Source: Streptomyces sp. GESEQ-35 (lineage in GTDB: Bacteria > Actinomycetota > Actinomycetes > Streptomycetales > Streptomycetaceae). From it: a stretch of DNA of 64,000 nt. A program made the position numbers and the translations under genes. Of the stretch, positions 45,569 to 53,671 are shown piece after piece. The stretch spans positions 248,001 through 312,000 of the forward strand of contig NZ_JAFFSX010000007.1 in NCBI RefSeq assembly GCF_017948485.1. The letters are read 5' to 3'. The notes under the pieces are model-generated. The model saw only the letters and a list, made by a program, of their open reading frames with translations, searched no databases and was not told the origin of the DNA. Numbering within the stretch: position 1 is the stretch's first letter; the number at the start of each line of letters is the position of its first letter.

Positions 45569-47188
45569 ATGGACGTCAACGGCAAGCGAACCGACACCAC
45601 CGTGCTGGTCGTCGACGACGTGGCGGCCAGCCGGTACGCCATGGGCGCCATGCTGCGCCGCGCCGGTTACCAGGTGGTCCCGGTCGCCACCGGCAACGAG
45701 GCGCTCGTCGAACTCGACGTACGGCTGCGCAAGGGGCTCCTGCCCGATGTGGCCCTGGTCGACATCGATCTGCCGGACATGAGCGGCTTCGAGCTGTGTC
45801 GCCGACTCAAGGCCCGGCCGCACATGGCAGGCCTGCCCGTCGTGCACTTCTCGGCCACCGACGCCGCCACCGGTGATCGTTGCCGTGGTCTCGAAGTGGG
45901 CGGGGAGGCGTATCTGACGGTGCCCGCCGAGCCCGAGGAGATCGACGCGGTGATCCGGGCCGCGGTGCGCGCGGCGCGGCTGCGGGCGGGCGACCAGGCG
46001 CAGGCGCGGCGGCTGATGATGCTGTCGGAGACGATCGTCACCATCCAGGCGGCCCGCTCCCTTCAGGAACTCGCCGACGCCGCCGCCGACGGCACCGCAC
46101 GGTTCACGGGCTCGCCCGCCGCCGTCTTCGTCCTCGCCCCGGACGACGATCTGTACCGCGCCACCTCCCGGGACCGCACCTCCCTCGCACTGCCGGACGA
46201 GGGCGCCCACCGGACCGTGGCGGCACTGCTGCGCCGGCTCACCCGGGGGCAGGACGGCGTGCGGATCACCACCGTGCCCGCTCCGCTGTGGCCCGCCGGG
46301 TTCTTCCGGCCCGGCGTGCAGCACGACGCCCGGCTGGCGCTGATCCGCACCCAGGACGGCAAGGCCGCGGTGTGCCTGGCCATGCCCACCCGCGGGCTGC
46401 ACCGGGTGAACCCGGCCGACGAGACCCTGGTGGCCCGGCTCGCCCAGGCCACCGCGCTCGCCGCCGAGCCGCTGCTCATGTACCAGGTCGAGCGGCATGT
46501 CGCCCTCACCCTCCAGCACAGCTTCCTGCCCCAGCCGCACCGGTTGCCCGAGCTGGCGGGCATCGACGTCGAGGTCCGCTATGTGCCCGCGTCCCGGCAG
46601 ACCGAGATCGGCGGCGACTTCTACGCCGCGCTGCGCACCCGGGACGGTGTGCTCACCGCGGTCGGCGACGTCGTCGGACACTCGCTGGAGGCGGCCACGG
46701 TCATGGTCGAGATCCGGCATGCGCTGCGCGCCTACTGCGTCGAGGAGAGCGACCCGGCCGTGCTCGCCGAGCGCCTCGACCGGATGCTCCTGCACTACCA
46801 CCCCGAGGTCACGGCCACCGTCTGCCTGGTCCTGATCGACCCGAGCACCGGGCGCACCCAGGTCGCCAACGCGGGACACATCCCGCCGCTGATCATCCGG
46901 GACAACGACAGCGCCGACTACGCCAAGGCGTCGGGACCGCTGCTCGGCGTGGGCCTGCCCCATCCGCCGCCGACCGAGCTGTTCCTCGACCCCGACGACC
47001 GGCTCCTCATGGTCACCGACGGTCTGATCGAGACCCGGGGCACCGACCTGGAGGCCTCGATGGAACAGCTCCGCACGGCCGCCGCCGACGCCCCGCCCGG
47101 TCTGGACGCCCTGTGCGACACCCTCCTGGCCTGCTTCGGTCACGACCGCGAGGACGACATCGCGATGCTGGCGCTGCGGCTAGGGTGA
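45569..47188 (+). CDS. Receiver-PP2C (SpoIIE-type) serine phosphatase
   Basis: 539 aa: a receiver domain (about 10-130) with VLVVDDVAASR and the phospho-Asp in ALVDIDLPDMSG; a GAF-like middle (about 150-300); and a PP2C/SpoIIE domain (about 325-535) with RQTEIGGDFYAA, VGDVVGHSLEAA, VTDGLIETRG and the C-terminal DREDDIAML metal-binding motif. Such proteins dephosphorylate anti-sigma-factor antagonists in response to a phosphorelay. No partner kinase or anti-sigma gene is adjacent. Confidence 0.92.
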   Translation: MDVNGKRTDTTVLVVDDVAASRYAMGAMLRRAGYQVVPVATGNEALVELDVRLRKGLLPDVALVDIDLPDMSGFELCRRLKARPHMAGLPVVHFSATDAATGDRCRGLEVGGEAYLTVPAEPEEIDAVIRAAVRAARLRAGDQAQARRLMMLSETIVTIQAARSLQELADAAADGTARFTGSPAAVFVLAPDDDLYRATSRDRTSLALPDEGAHRTVAALLRRLTRGQDGVRITTVPAPLWPAGFFRPGVQHDARLALIRTQDGKAAVCLAMPTRGLHRVNPADETLVARLAQATALAAEPLLMYQVERHVALTLQHSFLPQPHRLPELAGIDVEVRYVPASRQTEIGGDFYAALRTRDGVLTAVGDVVGHSLEAATVMVEIRHALRAYCVEESDPAVLAERLDRMLLHYHPEVTATVCLVLIDPSTGRTQVANAGHIPPLIIRDNDSADYAKASGPLLGVGLPHPPPTELFLDPDDRLLMVTDGLIETRGTDLEASMEQLRTAAADAPPGLDALCDTLLACFGHDREDDIAMLALRLG

Positions 47189-47219
47189 GCCCTGCTGACC
47201 TTGCCGAACAGGAGTGCCC

Positions 47220-47576
47220 ATGCCGCAGATCACCGTCGACTACTCCGAGCAGCTGGCGGACGACTTCGACCGACCCGGATTCGCTTCTGCGCTGCATATC
47301 GCCGTGGTCGAGATCGCGGCCGCCAGGCCGGGGGCGTGCAAGACGCAGTTCCGGCGGGGCGAGGACACGGTGGTGGGCGCCGACGCCGACGGGCATGCGG
47401 TCGTGCATGTCACCCTTGGGCTGCTTGCCGGGCGTGCGGACGAGACGAAGGTTCAACTCACCGAGGCGGTACTGGAGTTGCTTCGGCAGTATGTGAAGCC
47501 TGCGGAGGGGTTGGCGCTGCATGCCTCTGCGGAGGTGCGTGAGCTTGATCCGTCGTACCGGAAGTTCGAGAGCTGA
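47220..47576 (+). CDS. CHMI/tautomerase-superfamily protein
   Basis: 118 aa beginning Met-Pro (MPQITVDYSEQLADDFDR). After Met removal the N-terminal Pro would be the catalytic base used by tautomerases; the pattern and length fit 5-carboxymethyl-2-hydroxymuconate isomerase (CHMI). No homoprotocatechuate pathway genes are nearby, so the natural substrate is open. The ATG follows GGAGTGCCC. Confidence 0.78.
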   Translation: MPQITVDYSEQLADDFDRPGFASALHIAVVEIAAARPGACKTQFRRGEDTVVGADADGHAVVHVTLGLLAGRADETKVQLTEAVLELLRQYVKPAEGLALHASAEVRELDPSYRKFES

Positions 47577-47668
47577 GCGCTCCGCTGGGGGTGCCGTGAT
47601 GGGTTGTCTGTCGGCTGCGGCGCCGTTGTGGCTGGTCGCGCAGTTCCCCGCGCCCCTAAAGGGGCGCT
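47575..47668 (+). repeat. Dispersed GTCGCGCAGTTCCCCGCG repeat, copy 2 (long form)
   Basis: GAGCGCTCCGCTGGG, a GGCTGCGGCGCCGTTGTGGCTG segment, core GTCGCGCAGTTCCCCGCG, then CCCCTAAAGGGGCGCT, which folds into a small hairpin. It begins inside the stop codon of the CHMI-like gene and ends 2 bp before the stop of the convergent TetR gene, so it occupies a convergent terminator position. Confidence 0.8.
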
Positions 47669-47670
47669 GG

Positions 47671-48360
47671 TCAGGACGCCAGTCTGATTAGTCGGGTGAC
47701 CAAGTCGCTGAAGGGGCCGTCCGGTGGCTCTTCCTTGAGTGTGCGGCGTAGTAGGGCGGCCATTTCCTCGTCGTGGGCGGCGCTTACGGCGGACAGGGCG
47801 GCGAAGTCGTGGACCAGCTGTGCCTCCAGTTCGGCCCGCGGGATGCGTCGGCCGTCCAGCCAGATCAGGGCCGTCGACTCGGCGAGCGAGATCCAGGAGC
47901 GGATGACCAGTTCCAGTCGCGCGGGCGGATCGTCGACGCGCAGGTGCGAAAGGATTTGGACATACGCGGCCTGCCGTACGGAGTCGATGAGTGCGTTCGT
48001 CGTCGACGAGCCGACGGCCGGGCCGCCGCGCATCAACGCCGAGAAACCGGGCCCGTGGTCCTCCACGAAGTCGAAGTATCGGCGCATCACCCGCAGCAGC
48101 CGGGCCCCCAGCGGACCCTCCTGCGGTTCGACGAACCGGGCCGCCAGTTCGTCCGAGGCGCGCCTCAACGCGGCCTCGTACAGGCTGAGTTTGCCGGGAA
48201 AGTAGTGGTAGACCAGCGGCCGCGAGATGCCGGCTGCCGACGCTATCTCGTCGATGGAGACCTCGTCGGGCGAGCGACGGCTGAAGAGTTCGAGAGCGAC
48301 TCCGATCAGCTGCTGCCGCCGCTCCTCGACGCCCATTCTGCGACGTACCCCGATACTCAT
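47671..48360 (-). CDS. TetR-family transcriptional regulator
   Basis: 229 aa. Helix-turn-helix at about 14-60 (LIGVALELFSRRSPDEVSIDEIASAAGISRPLVYHYFPGK), then a helical ligand-binding domain. It is the last gene after the diiron protein and reductase on the same strand (68 bp gap), so it may regulate them. Confidence 0.9.
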   Translation of the reverse strand: MSIGVRRRMGVEERRQQLIGVALELFSRRSPDEVSIDEIASAAGISRPLVYHYFPGKLSLYEAALRRASDELAARFVEPQEGPLGARLLRVMRRYFDFVEDHGPGFSALMRGGPAVGSSTTNALIDSVRQAAYVQILSHLRVDDPPARLELVIRSWISLAESTALIWLDGRRIPRAELEAQLVHDFAALSAVSAAHDEEMAALLRRTLKEEPPDGPFSDLVTRLIRLAS

Positions 48361-48428
48361 ACGAACACCTTACCGATCGGATTCGGCCCCGAACGGACCG
48401 GCCCGACCGTCGTGTTCACATGAACCCG

Positions 48429-49457
48429 TCACATATCCAGCACCAGACGATCACTTCGGGCCCTCGACACACAGATCAGCATCGAGTCACCGCGCTCGGC
48501 ATCCGTCAGCAACTCGTCCCGGTGCTCCACCTCGCCCTCCAGCACCCGCTGTTGGCAGGTCCCGCAGAACCCCTGCTCGCAGGAGTACGCGGTGTCCGGC
48601 AACTCCGCCCGTACGGCGGCCAGCACAGTGCTGTCGGCGCCCACCGTCAACGTCCGTCCGCTGCGCCGGAGTTCGACCTCGAAGGCGCTGTTGCCGTCGG
48701 TCGAGGTGCGCGGCGCGAACCGCTCCAGGTGGACGCCGGGGAACCGCCGTTCGACGGCCGCCATCAGGCCCTCGGGCCCACAGCAGTACACGGCGGCACC
48801 GTCAGGCGCAGTCGCGAACAGCTCGTCGAGAGCGGGCTGGCCCTCCGCGACGGTCACGCGGTCCGCACCGAGCTTCTCGACCTCCTCCAGAAACGGCATC
48901 GAGGCCCGAGACCGCCCGCAGTACAGCAGCCGCCACTCCACGCCGGCCGGCAGGGCCCGCACCATCGGCAGGATCGGCGTGATCCCGATACCGCCGGCGA
49001 CGAAGACATACGAGTCCGCCTCGACGAGCGGGAAACGGTTGCGCGGCCCCCGCACCTCCAACTCCACGCCCGCCCGCACCTGTTCGTGCACCTCCCGCGA
49101 ACCGCCCCGCCCGTCCGGCACCAGCCGGGTCGCGACGGTGTACGACGAGGTGTCCTCCGGGTCCCCGCACAGCGAGTACTGCCGGACCAGCCCCGACGGC
49201 AGCACCACATCGAGATGCGCCCCGGGCTCCCAGCGCGGCAACTCCCGCCCTTCGAACCGCAGTTGTACGACCCCTTCGGCGACCGTCTCGTACGAGGAGA
49301 CCAGCAGTCGCAGGGCCCGTGACCGGGGCCGCCCGGAGACCGGTTCCTCCAGGGCGGGCATCGGCCACAGCGGCGAGGCCTGGATACGGCGGCGCAGGGC
49401 CCGCCGGGCGAGCAGCGCGGCGCCGGTGACGACGACGAGAGTCCGCAGCTTCGGCAT
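48429..49457 (-). CDS. Ferredoxin-NAD(P)H oxidoreductase of PDR/VanB type
   Basis: 342 aa. A hydrophobic N-terminus, then an FAD/FMN-binding barrel (WEPGAHLDVVLPSGLVRQYSLCGD), an NAD(P)H-binding domain (VFVAGGIGITPILPMVRAL, YCCGPEGLMAAVE) and a C-terminal plant-type [2Fe-2S] ferredoxin domain with CEQGFCGTCQQRVL plus a later Cys (LICVSRA). It passes electrons from NAD(P)H to a partner oxygenase. The start overlaps the stop of the preceding metal-dependent protein gene (TGATG), which makes that protein the obvious partner. Confidence 0.92.
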   Translation of the reverse strand: MPKLRTLVVVTGAALLARRALRRRIQASPLWPMPALEEPVSGRPRSRALRLLVSSYETVAEGVVQLRFEGRELPRWEPGAHLDVVLPSGLVRQYSLCGDPEDTSSYTVATRLVPDGRGGSREVHEQVRAGVELEVRGPRNRFPLVEADSYVFVAGGIGITPILPMVRALPAGVEWRLLYCGRSRASMPFLEEVEKLGADRVTVAEGQPALDELFATAPDGAAVYCCGPEGLMAAVERRFPGVHLERFAPRTSTDGNSAFEVELRRSGRTLTVGADSTVLAAVRAELPDTAYSCEQGFCGTCQQRVLEGEVEHRDELLTDAERGDSMLICVSRARSDRLVLDM

Positions 49458-50329
49458 CACGCGGCGCCCTTCTCGGCGGCGACGGCCGCGGGGGAGGAGG
49501 CGAGATAGGCGACGGCCTGCTCGGTGGAGCCCTCCTGGGAGGGGTGGTAGTCGCGGCTCAGGTACCGGGGTATGGACCTGACCATGTCGCCCGTGGCGGG
49601 CAGCAGACCCCGCCGCCCCCGCACGTAGAAGTCCTTGAAGCTCGCCTTCCCGTCGACGAGCATCGGGTCGTTAGCCATGAAGAAGCGGGCCCCGCGCTGC
49701 CACAGGAACACCAGCGCCGTGAACGCCGTCGCCCAGGTGCGCACCCGGCGCCGGTAGCCGCCGTCGACGTGCATGAACAGGTCGAAGGCGACGGACCGGT
49801 GCTCGACCTCCTCGGCGCCGTGCCAGCGCAGCAGGTCCAGCATGGTGGGGTCGGCGCCGCGCCGGTCCAACTCCTCGGCGTTCAGCACCCAGTTGCCGAG
49901 GAAGGCGGTGTAGTGCTCGATCGCCGCGATGATCGCGACCCGCTCCATCAGCCACCACTTGCGCGCCTTGCCCGGGGGCAGCGTCCGGTCTCCGAGCAGC
50001 TTCTCGAAGAGCCAGTCGACCTGCGCGGTGTACGGCGTCGGATCGAGCCCGAGATCCTTGAGGTGGGGGAGTACCTCGTCGTGGGCCTGCGCGTGCATGG
50101 CCTCCTGGCCGATGAACCCGATCACGTCCGCCCGGAGCCGCTCGTCCCGGATGTACGGCAGCACCTGCTTGTAGACATGCACGAACCACCGCTCGCCTGC
50201 GGGCAGCAGCAGATGCAGCACATTGATGGTGTGCGTGGTGAACGGATCCTCCGGCACCCAGTGCAGCGGGGTGTCCTCCCAGGAGAAGGACACCTTGCGC
50301 GCCTTGAGTCCGGCCTGCGTGTTAGACAT
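49457..50329 (-). CDS. Metal-dependent hydrolase / diiron-type protein (PF10118-like)
   Basis: 290 aa, mainly helical. Two helix motifs carry likely diiron ligands: GFIGQEAMHAQAHDEVLPHL and WHGAEEVEHRSVAFDLFMHV, plus ERVAIIAAIEHYTAFLG. The family is annotated as metal-dependent hydrolase, but the ferritin-like ExxH pattern and the directly coupled [2Fe-2S] reductase suggest an oxygenase/hydroxylase acting on a hydrophobic substrate. It leads an operon with the reductase and TetR genes. Confidence 0.85.
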   Translation of the reverse strand: MSNTQAGLKARKVSFSWEDTPLHWVPEDPFTTHTINVLHLLLPAGERWFVHVYKQVLPYIRDERLRADVIGFIGQEAMHAQAHDEVLPHLKDLGLDPTPYTAQVDWLFEKLLGDRTLPPGKARKWWLMERVAIIAAIEHYTAFLGNWVLNAEELDRRGADPTMLDLLRWHGAEEVEHRSVAFDLFMHVDGGYRRRVRTWATAFTALVFLWQRGARFFMANDPMLVDGKASFKDFYVRGRRGLLPATGDMVRSIPRYLSRDYHPSQEGSTEQAVAYLASSPAAVAAEKGAA

Positions 50330-50398
50330 GGCGTCAATGTACTGACGGGTAGGGGTGGGGTGAACCCCTGTGCAGCGACTTGTTGACGCGAGTGTCAG

Positions 50399-52312
50399 CT
50401 AGTGCAGGCCGTTGATCGCCGTCCCGTCCTTGAGCGTCCCCTTCAACCCGGCCTGAGCCCCCTGCTTCGTCTCCACCGCCAGCAGATAGCCCTGCGCGGA
50501 CCCGCTCACCCCACCGGTCACATTGATCGAAGCGGTGTCCCTGCTGCCCGCGGCCAGCAGGTACCAGTTCCCCGCGTCCGACCTCCACAACACCCCGGCC
50601 AGCACATGAGGGTCACGGGGGCCGCACGCCGGAACGTTCTCGGCCTTCGCCGCCACCGCCCCGTAGACCCCGCCCGGAGTGTGGAACTGCGCCAGTACCC
50701 GAGCCCCGCCGCCCCGCCAGGTCTCGGCCCGCGTGCACACCCACGCGGCCGCCCCGCTCGCGTCGGGCAGCGACTGCCGCGCGTACTCCCAGGCGTTCAC
50801 CGACCGCACCCCCTGCGAACGCACCGCCTGAAGCGAGCAGGCCATCGGCGACCAGGTGCGCAGCGCCTGCGCACCGGACGCCTCCTTCGTGTACCCGGGC
50901 TTCCCGGTGGTCAGATGCGCCGGGACCAGCTCGCCGAGGTCGGTCATCAGCCGGGTGCCCGAGGCGTCCGTCACTTGCAGCACGTTCCACGAGGTGCACG
51001 CGCCGTTCTGCTGCTGCGGGCCGGCCATCGGTGAGGTCACACCGTCGGTCAGGCCGAGGCCCATCGCCCCCGAGCGCGGCTGCATCAGGTCCCGCTCGGC
51101 CGCCTTGGTCACCCAGGGAGCCGTCAGATAGCGGACGTTCCCGTCGGCCCGCGCCAGCACCACCGCGTTCGCCTCGGCCCGGGTCGCGCCGTCGGCCCGC
51201 CCGAAGTCGAGGGCGGCGCCACTCGTGCCGTCCTTCGGTTCGGCGTACCGGACGATGCGCAGACCGTCGTAGAGGATCACCACGTGCGCGTCGTCGACGG
51301 TTCCGGCGTAGAGGAGCTGGGGCGGTCCGGCGGGGCCGCCGGACGGGGTGGAGGGGGTGGCCGACATACGGACGGTCTCGCCGGGGCGGGCCCAGACGGC
51401 GAGGGCGCGGCGCAGGAGGGCGTTGTCGTTGGTGAGGTCGCCGCGCGCGGGCCAGACGGAGAAGTCGGTGCGCGAGGAGGACTGCCAGGCCGCCGGGGCG
51501 ACCTTCTTCAGCTTGGCCGGGTCGAGTGCGGCCTGGGCGGACGGGTTCTGTGCGTACGACGGTGCGGCGGCGCCGTCGCGGCCCCAGCCGTCACCGGGCA
51601 GGCCGAGCAGCGCCCCGCACACGGCGAGCGCCGCCGCGGCGACGAGCGCGGCCTTGGTGTGCTGCCTGCGGCGCATCAGATCGGTGGGCCGGGCCTGGAG
51701 CGAGCAGGGGTCGAACTCGGGGGAGTCGAGCAGGGAGTACTGCGCGGGGACGTCGTCGGCCTCGGACAGCGCGGCCTCCACGTCGGCCACGCCCACGGCC
51801 GTCAGGACCTTCTGTACGTCGCCGTCCGGGAGCCGCTCCAGGCCGCGCAGTACGTACGCGGCGCGGGCCGGGGCGGACAGGGCGGACAGCTGCTGGTCCA
51901 GGGCGAGTTCGTCGGCGCCGCCGGAGCGCGGGAACAGGCGCAGGCCCCACACCTGGGGGAGCAGCGGGGGCAGCTGGGAGCGCCTGGGCCGCGCCTTGAA
52001 GGTGAGCGGCAGGCCCGCCTCCAGCGCCGTACGCAGCACCTGGAGGCGGACGAAGGCGTAGCCCGGGTCGCCGTCCCGCCCCGTCGACTGGGCCGGGATC
52101 ACGGACGCCGAGGCGCGGCCCCGGGGCAGGGCGCGCTGGGTGAGCGAGTGGGCGGTCAGGACGCGCCGGTTGCGGCCGAGACTCGGCGGCAGCACCAGGT
52201 AGGCGAGGCGGACCAGCCGCGGGTAGTGCTCGACGAGCGCGGCCTCGGCCTGCTCGACGTCGACGACGGGGGTGGGGCGCGGGGCGACATCCTGTGACTG
52301 CACGTTCAGCAA
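50399..52312 (-). CDS. Sigma-factor-like membrane protein, unknown function
   Basis: 637 aa. Residues 1-215 resemble a degraded ECF sigma factor (EQAEAALVEHYPRLVRLAYLVLPPSLGR at the start, LSALSAPARAAYVLRGLERLPDGDVQKVL at the region-4 position). Then comes an Arg-rich stretch, one membrane span (about 224-243), and a large extracytoplasmic part with conserved Cys (ACTSWNVLQ, MACSLQAVR, AWVCTRAETW, NVPACGPR). The layout fuses a sigma-like cytoplasmic part to an outside sensor. Whether it binds RNA polymerase is unknown. Confidence 0.75.
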   Translation of the reverse strand: MLNVQSQDVAPRPTPVVDVEQAEAALVEHYPRLVRLAYLVLPPSLGRNRRVLTAHSLTQRALPRGRASASVIPAQSTGRDGDPGYAFVRLQVLRTALEAGLPLTFKARPRRSQLPPLLPQVWGLRLFPRSGGADELALDQQLSALSAPARAAYVLRGLERLPDGDVQKVLTAVGVADVEAALSEADDVPAQYSLLDSPEFDPCSLQARPTDLMRRRQHTKAALVAAAALAVCGALLGLPGDGWGRDGAAAPSYAQNPSAQAALDPAKLKKVAPAAWQSSSRTDFSVWPARGDLTNDNALLRRALAVWARPGETVRMSATPSTPSGGPAGPPQLLYAGTVDDAHVVILYDGLRIVRYAEPKDGTSGAALDFGRADGATRAEANAVVLARADGNVRYLTAPWVTKAAERDLMQPRSGAMGLGLTDGVTSPMAGPQQQNGACTSWNVLQVTDASGTRLMTDLGELVPAHLTTGKPGYTKEASGAQALRTWSPMACSLQAVRSQGVRSVNAWEYARQSLPDASGAAAWVCTRAETWRGGGARVLAQFHTPGGVYGAVAAKAENVPACGPRDPHVLAGVLWRSDAGNWYLLAAGSRDTASINVTGGVSGSAQGYLLAVETKQGAQAGLKGTLKDGTAINGLH

Positions 52313-52342
52313 AACGAGCGAATCGACGGCGGGTTACCCGCC

Positions 52343-52433
52343 GAGCGCTCCGCTGGGTGCCGCGATATGCCGTCGTTCGGCTGCGGCGCCGTCGTGGCTG
52401 GTCGCGCAGTTCCCCGCGCCCCTTCGGGGCGCT
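52343..52433 (+). repeat. Dispersed GTCGCGCAGTTCCCCGCG repeat, copy 3
   Basis: Same layout as the copy at 47575: GAGCGCTCCGCTGGG, GGCTGCGGCGCCGTCGTGGCTG, core, and CCCCTTCGGGGCGCT. It is upstream of the sigma-like gene start and faces an inverted copy at 52453. Confidence 0.8.
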
Positions 52434-52452
52434 GCCGACACGCGGGCTGCAG

Positions 52453-52496
52453 AGCGCCCCGTCAGGGGCGCGGGGAACTGCGCGACCAGCCCCCAC
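52453..52496 (-). repeat. Dispersed GTCGCGCAGTTCCCCGCG repeat, copy 4 (inverted)
   Basis: Positions 52465-52489 are the exact reverse complement of 52398-52422 (25 bp). RNA from this region would form a long stem with about 42 unpaired bases between arms. It lies just after the stop of the TPR gene. Confidence 0.8.
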
Positions 52497-52511
52497 CGGC
52501 CCGCGGAATAG

Positions 52512-53033
52512 TTACCGCGCCTCCAGCGGAGCGCCCAGCGCCGCCGCATAGTTCGCCATCGACCTCTGGTACCGCGGCAGATGCGGGGCGAGCGCGCCGA
52601 GGACAAGGGACAGGCCCTCGCGGTCGCGGCCGAGACTGGACAGGCACAGCGCGAGAGTCGCCCGTACCGCGTCGTCCAACTCGTCGGACGGCGCGTCCAG
52701 TTCGGGCGTCAGCAGCTTGACGCCCTCCTCCGCCTGTCCGATGTTCCGCAGCGAACTGGACAGCTGGATCTTCGCGCGCCGGCCCTTGTAGCCGGTGAGC
52801 CCGAGTGCCAGCGCCTCCCGGTACAGCGGCACGGCCTGGTCCGAGTGGCCGGTCGAGTCCCAGGCGCAGGCCCGCTCGAAGGGACCCAGCGGGCTGCCGG
52901 CGGGCAGTTCGGCGACGAGGGTGTCGATCACGGACCGGAAGTCCGCGGAAGCGTCTTCGGCGTAGTCGTCGAGTGTGGCCCAGGCGGCGGTGACACGGTC
53001 TTCCCAGTCTTGATCTTCCCAGTCTTGGTTCAC
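52512..53033 (-). CDS. Tetratricopeptide-repeat protein
   Basis: 173 aa from GTG 53033 (GAGGG seven bases upstream). TPR-like helix pairs: FERACAWDSTGHSDQAVPLYREALALG, AKIQLSSSLRNIGQAEEGVKLL and ATLALCLSSLGRDREGLSLVLGAL. It is a typical small cytosolic scaffold protein. The N-terminus has an in-frame 15-bp tandem duplication (QDWEDQDWED). Confidence 0.82.
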   Translation of the reverse strand: MNQDWEDQDWEDRVTAAWATLDDYAEDASADFRSVIDTLVAELPAGSPLGPFERACAWDSTGHSDQAVPLYREALALGLTGYKGRRAKIQLSSSLRNIGQAEEGVKLLTPELDAPSDELDDAVRATLALCLSSLGRDREGLSLVLGALAPHLPRYQRSMANYAAALGAPLEAR

Positions 53034-53150
53034 CGGCTTACCCTCGCACGGGTGTGTCCGGTGCGACACCGGTAATTTTGAGTGCTTCGCGCGTGGCAGC
53101 CGTATCCGACTTCGGCAGGTGCCCTACCCATGCCCGTACCGGAGGAACAG

Positions 53151-53591
53151 ATGAGGTTGACCCGACCGATGCTCGCGCTCGTCGGCGCGGCGGCGGCACT
53201 GGCGCTGGCGGGCTGCGGCTCGGGCGATGACCAGGCGGCCGTACCGGAGACGGCGACCGGGAGCCTGGAGCACATCGCCGCCGAGGCGAAATGCAAGCCG
53301 GACATGCAGACCGACGCCGACGAGATCCGCCAGGCCCTGTGCAAGACCGGCAAGGAGAAGTACGTCCTCGCCACCTTCGCCACCGACCGCGGCCAGCGTG
53401 AGTGGATCAACGGGGCGAAGGACTACGGCGGCTACTACCTCGTCGGCCGCAAGTGGGTCGCCGTCGGCGAGCAGAAGACGGTCACAGCGCTACAGACCAC
53501 GCTCGGCGGGACCATGGAGGAGGGATCGGCTCACATGAATCACCACGGTGGGGCGAGCGGGTCCCCCTCGCCCTCGGGCCACGACGGCTGA
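53151..53591 (+). CDS. Small putative lipoprotein
   Basis: 146 aa from ATG 53151 (GGAGGAACAG). Lipobox ALAGC at about residue 22. Mature domain with two Cys (EAKCKPDMQTDADEIRQALCK) and a Trp/Gly-rich part (YYLVGRKWVAVGE), then a His/Ser/Gly-rich tail (HMNHHGGASGSPSPSGHDG) that might bind metal. Family not recognised. Confidence 0.75.
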   Translation: MRLTRPMLALVGAAAALALAGCGSGDDQAAVPETATGSLEHIAAEAKCKPDMQTDADEIRQALCKTGKEKYVLATFATDRGQREWINGAKDYGGYYLVGRKWVAVGEQKTVTALQTTLGGTMEEGSAHMNHHGGASGSPSPSGHDG

Positions 53592-53616
53592 CCGCGCGAG
53601 TTCGGACGGCACAGAC

Positions 53617-53652
53617 GAAAGCCGGCGGTGGGAAATCCCACCGCCGGCTTCG
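53617..53652. terminator. Bidirectional terminator
   Basis: AGCCGGCGGTGGGA and TCCCACCGCCGGCT form a 12-14 bp stem between the convergent lipoprotein and DUF1996 genes. Confidence 0.85.
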
Positions 53653-53671
53653 TCCTGCTACCGGGTCCGGA

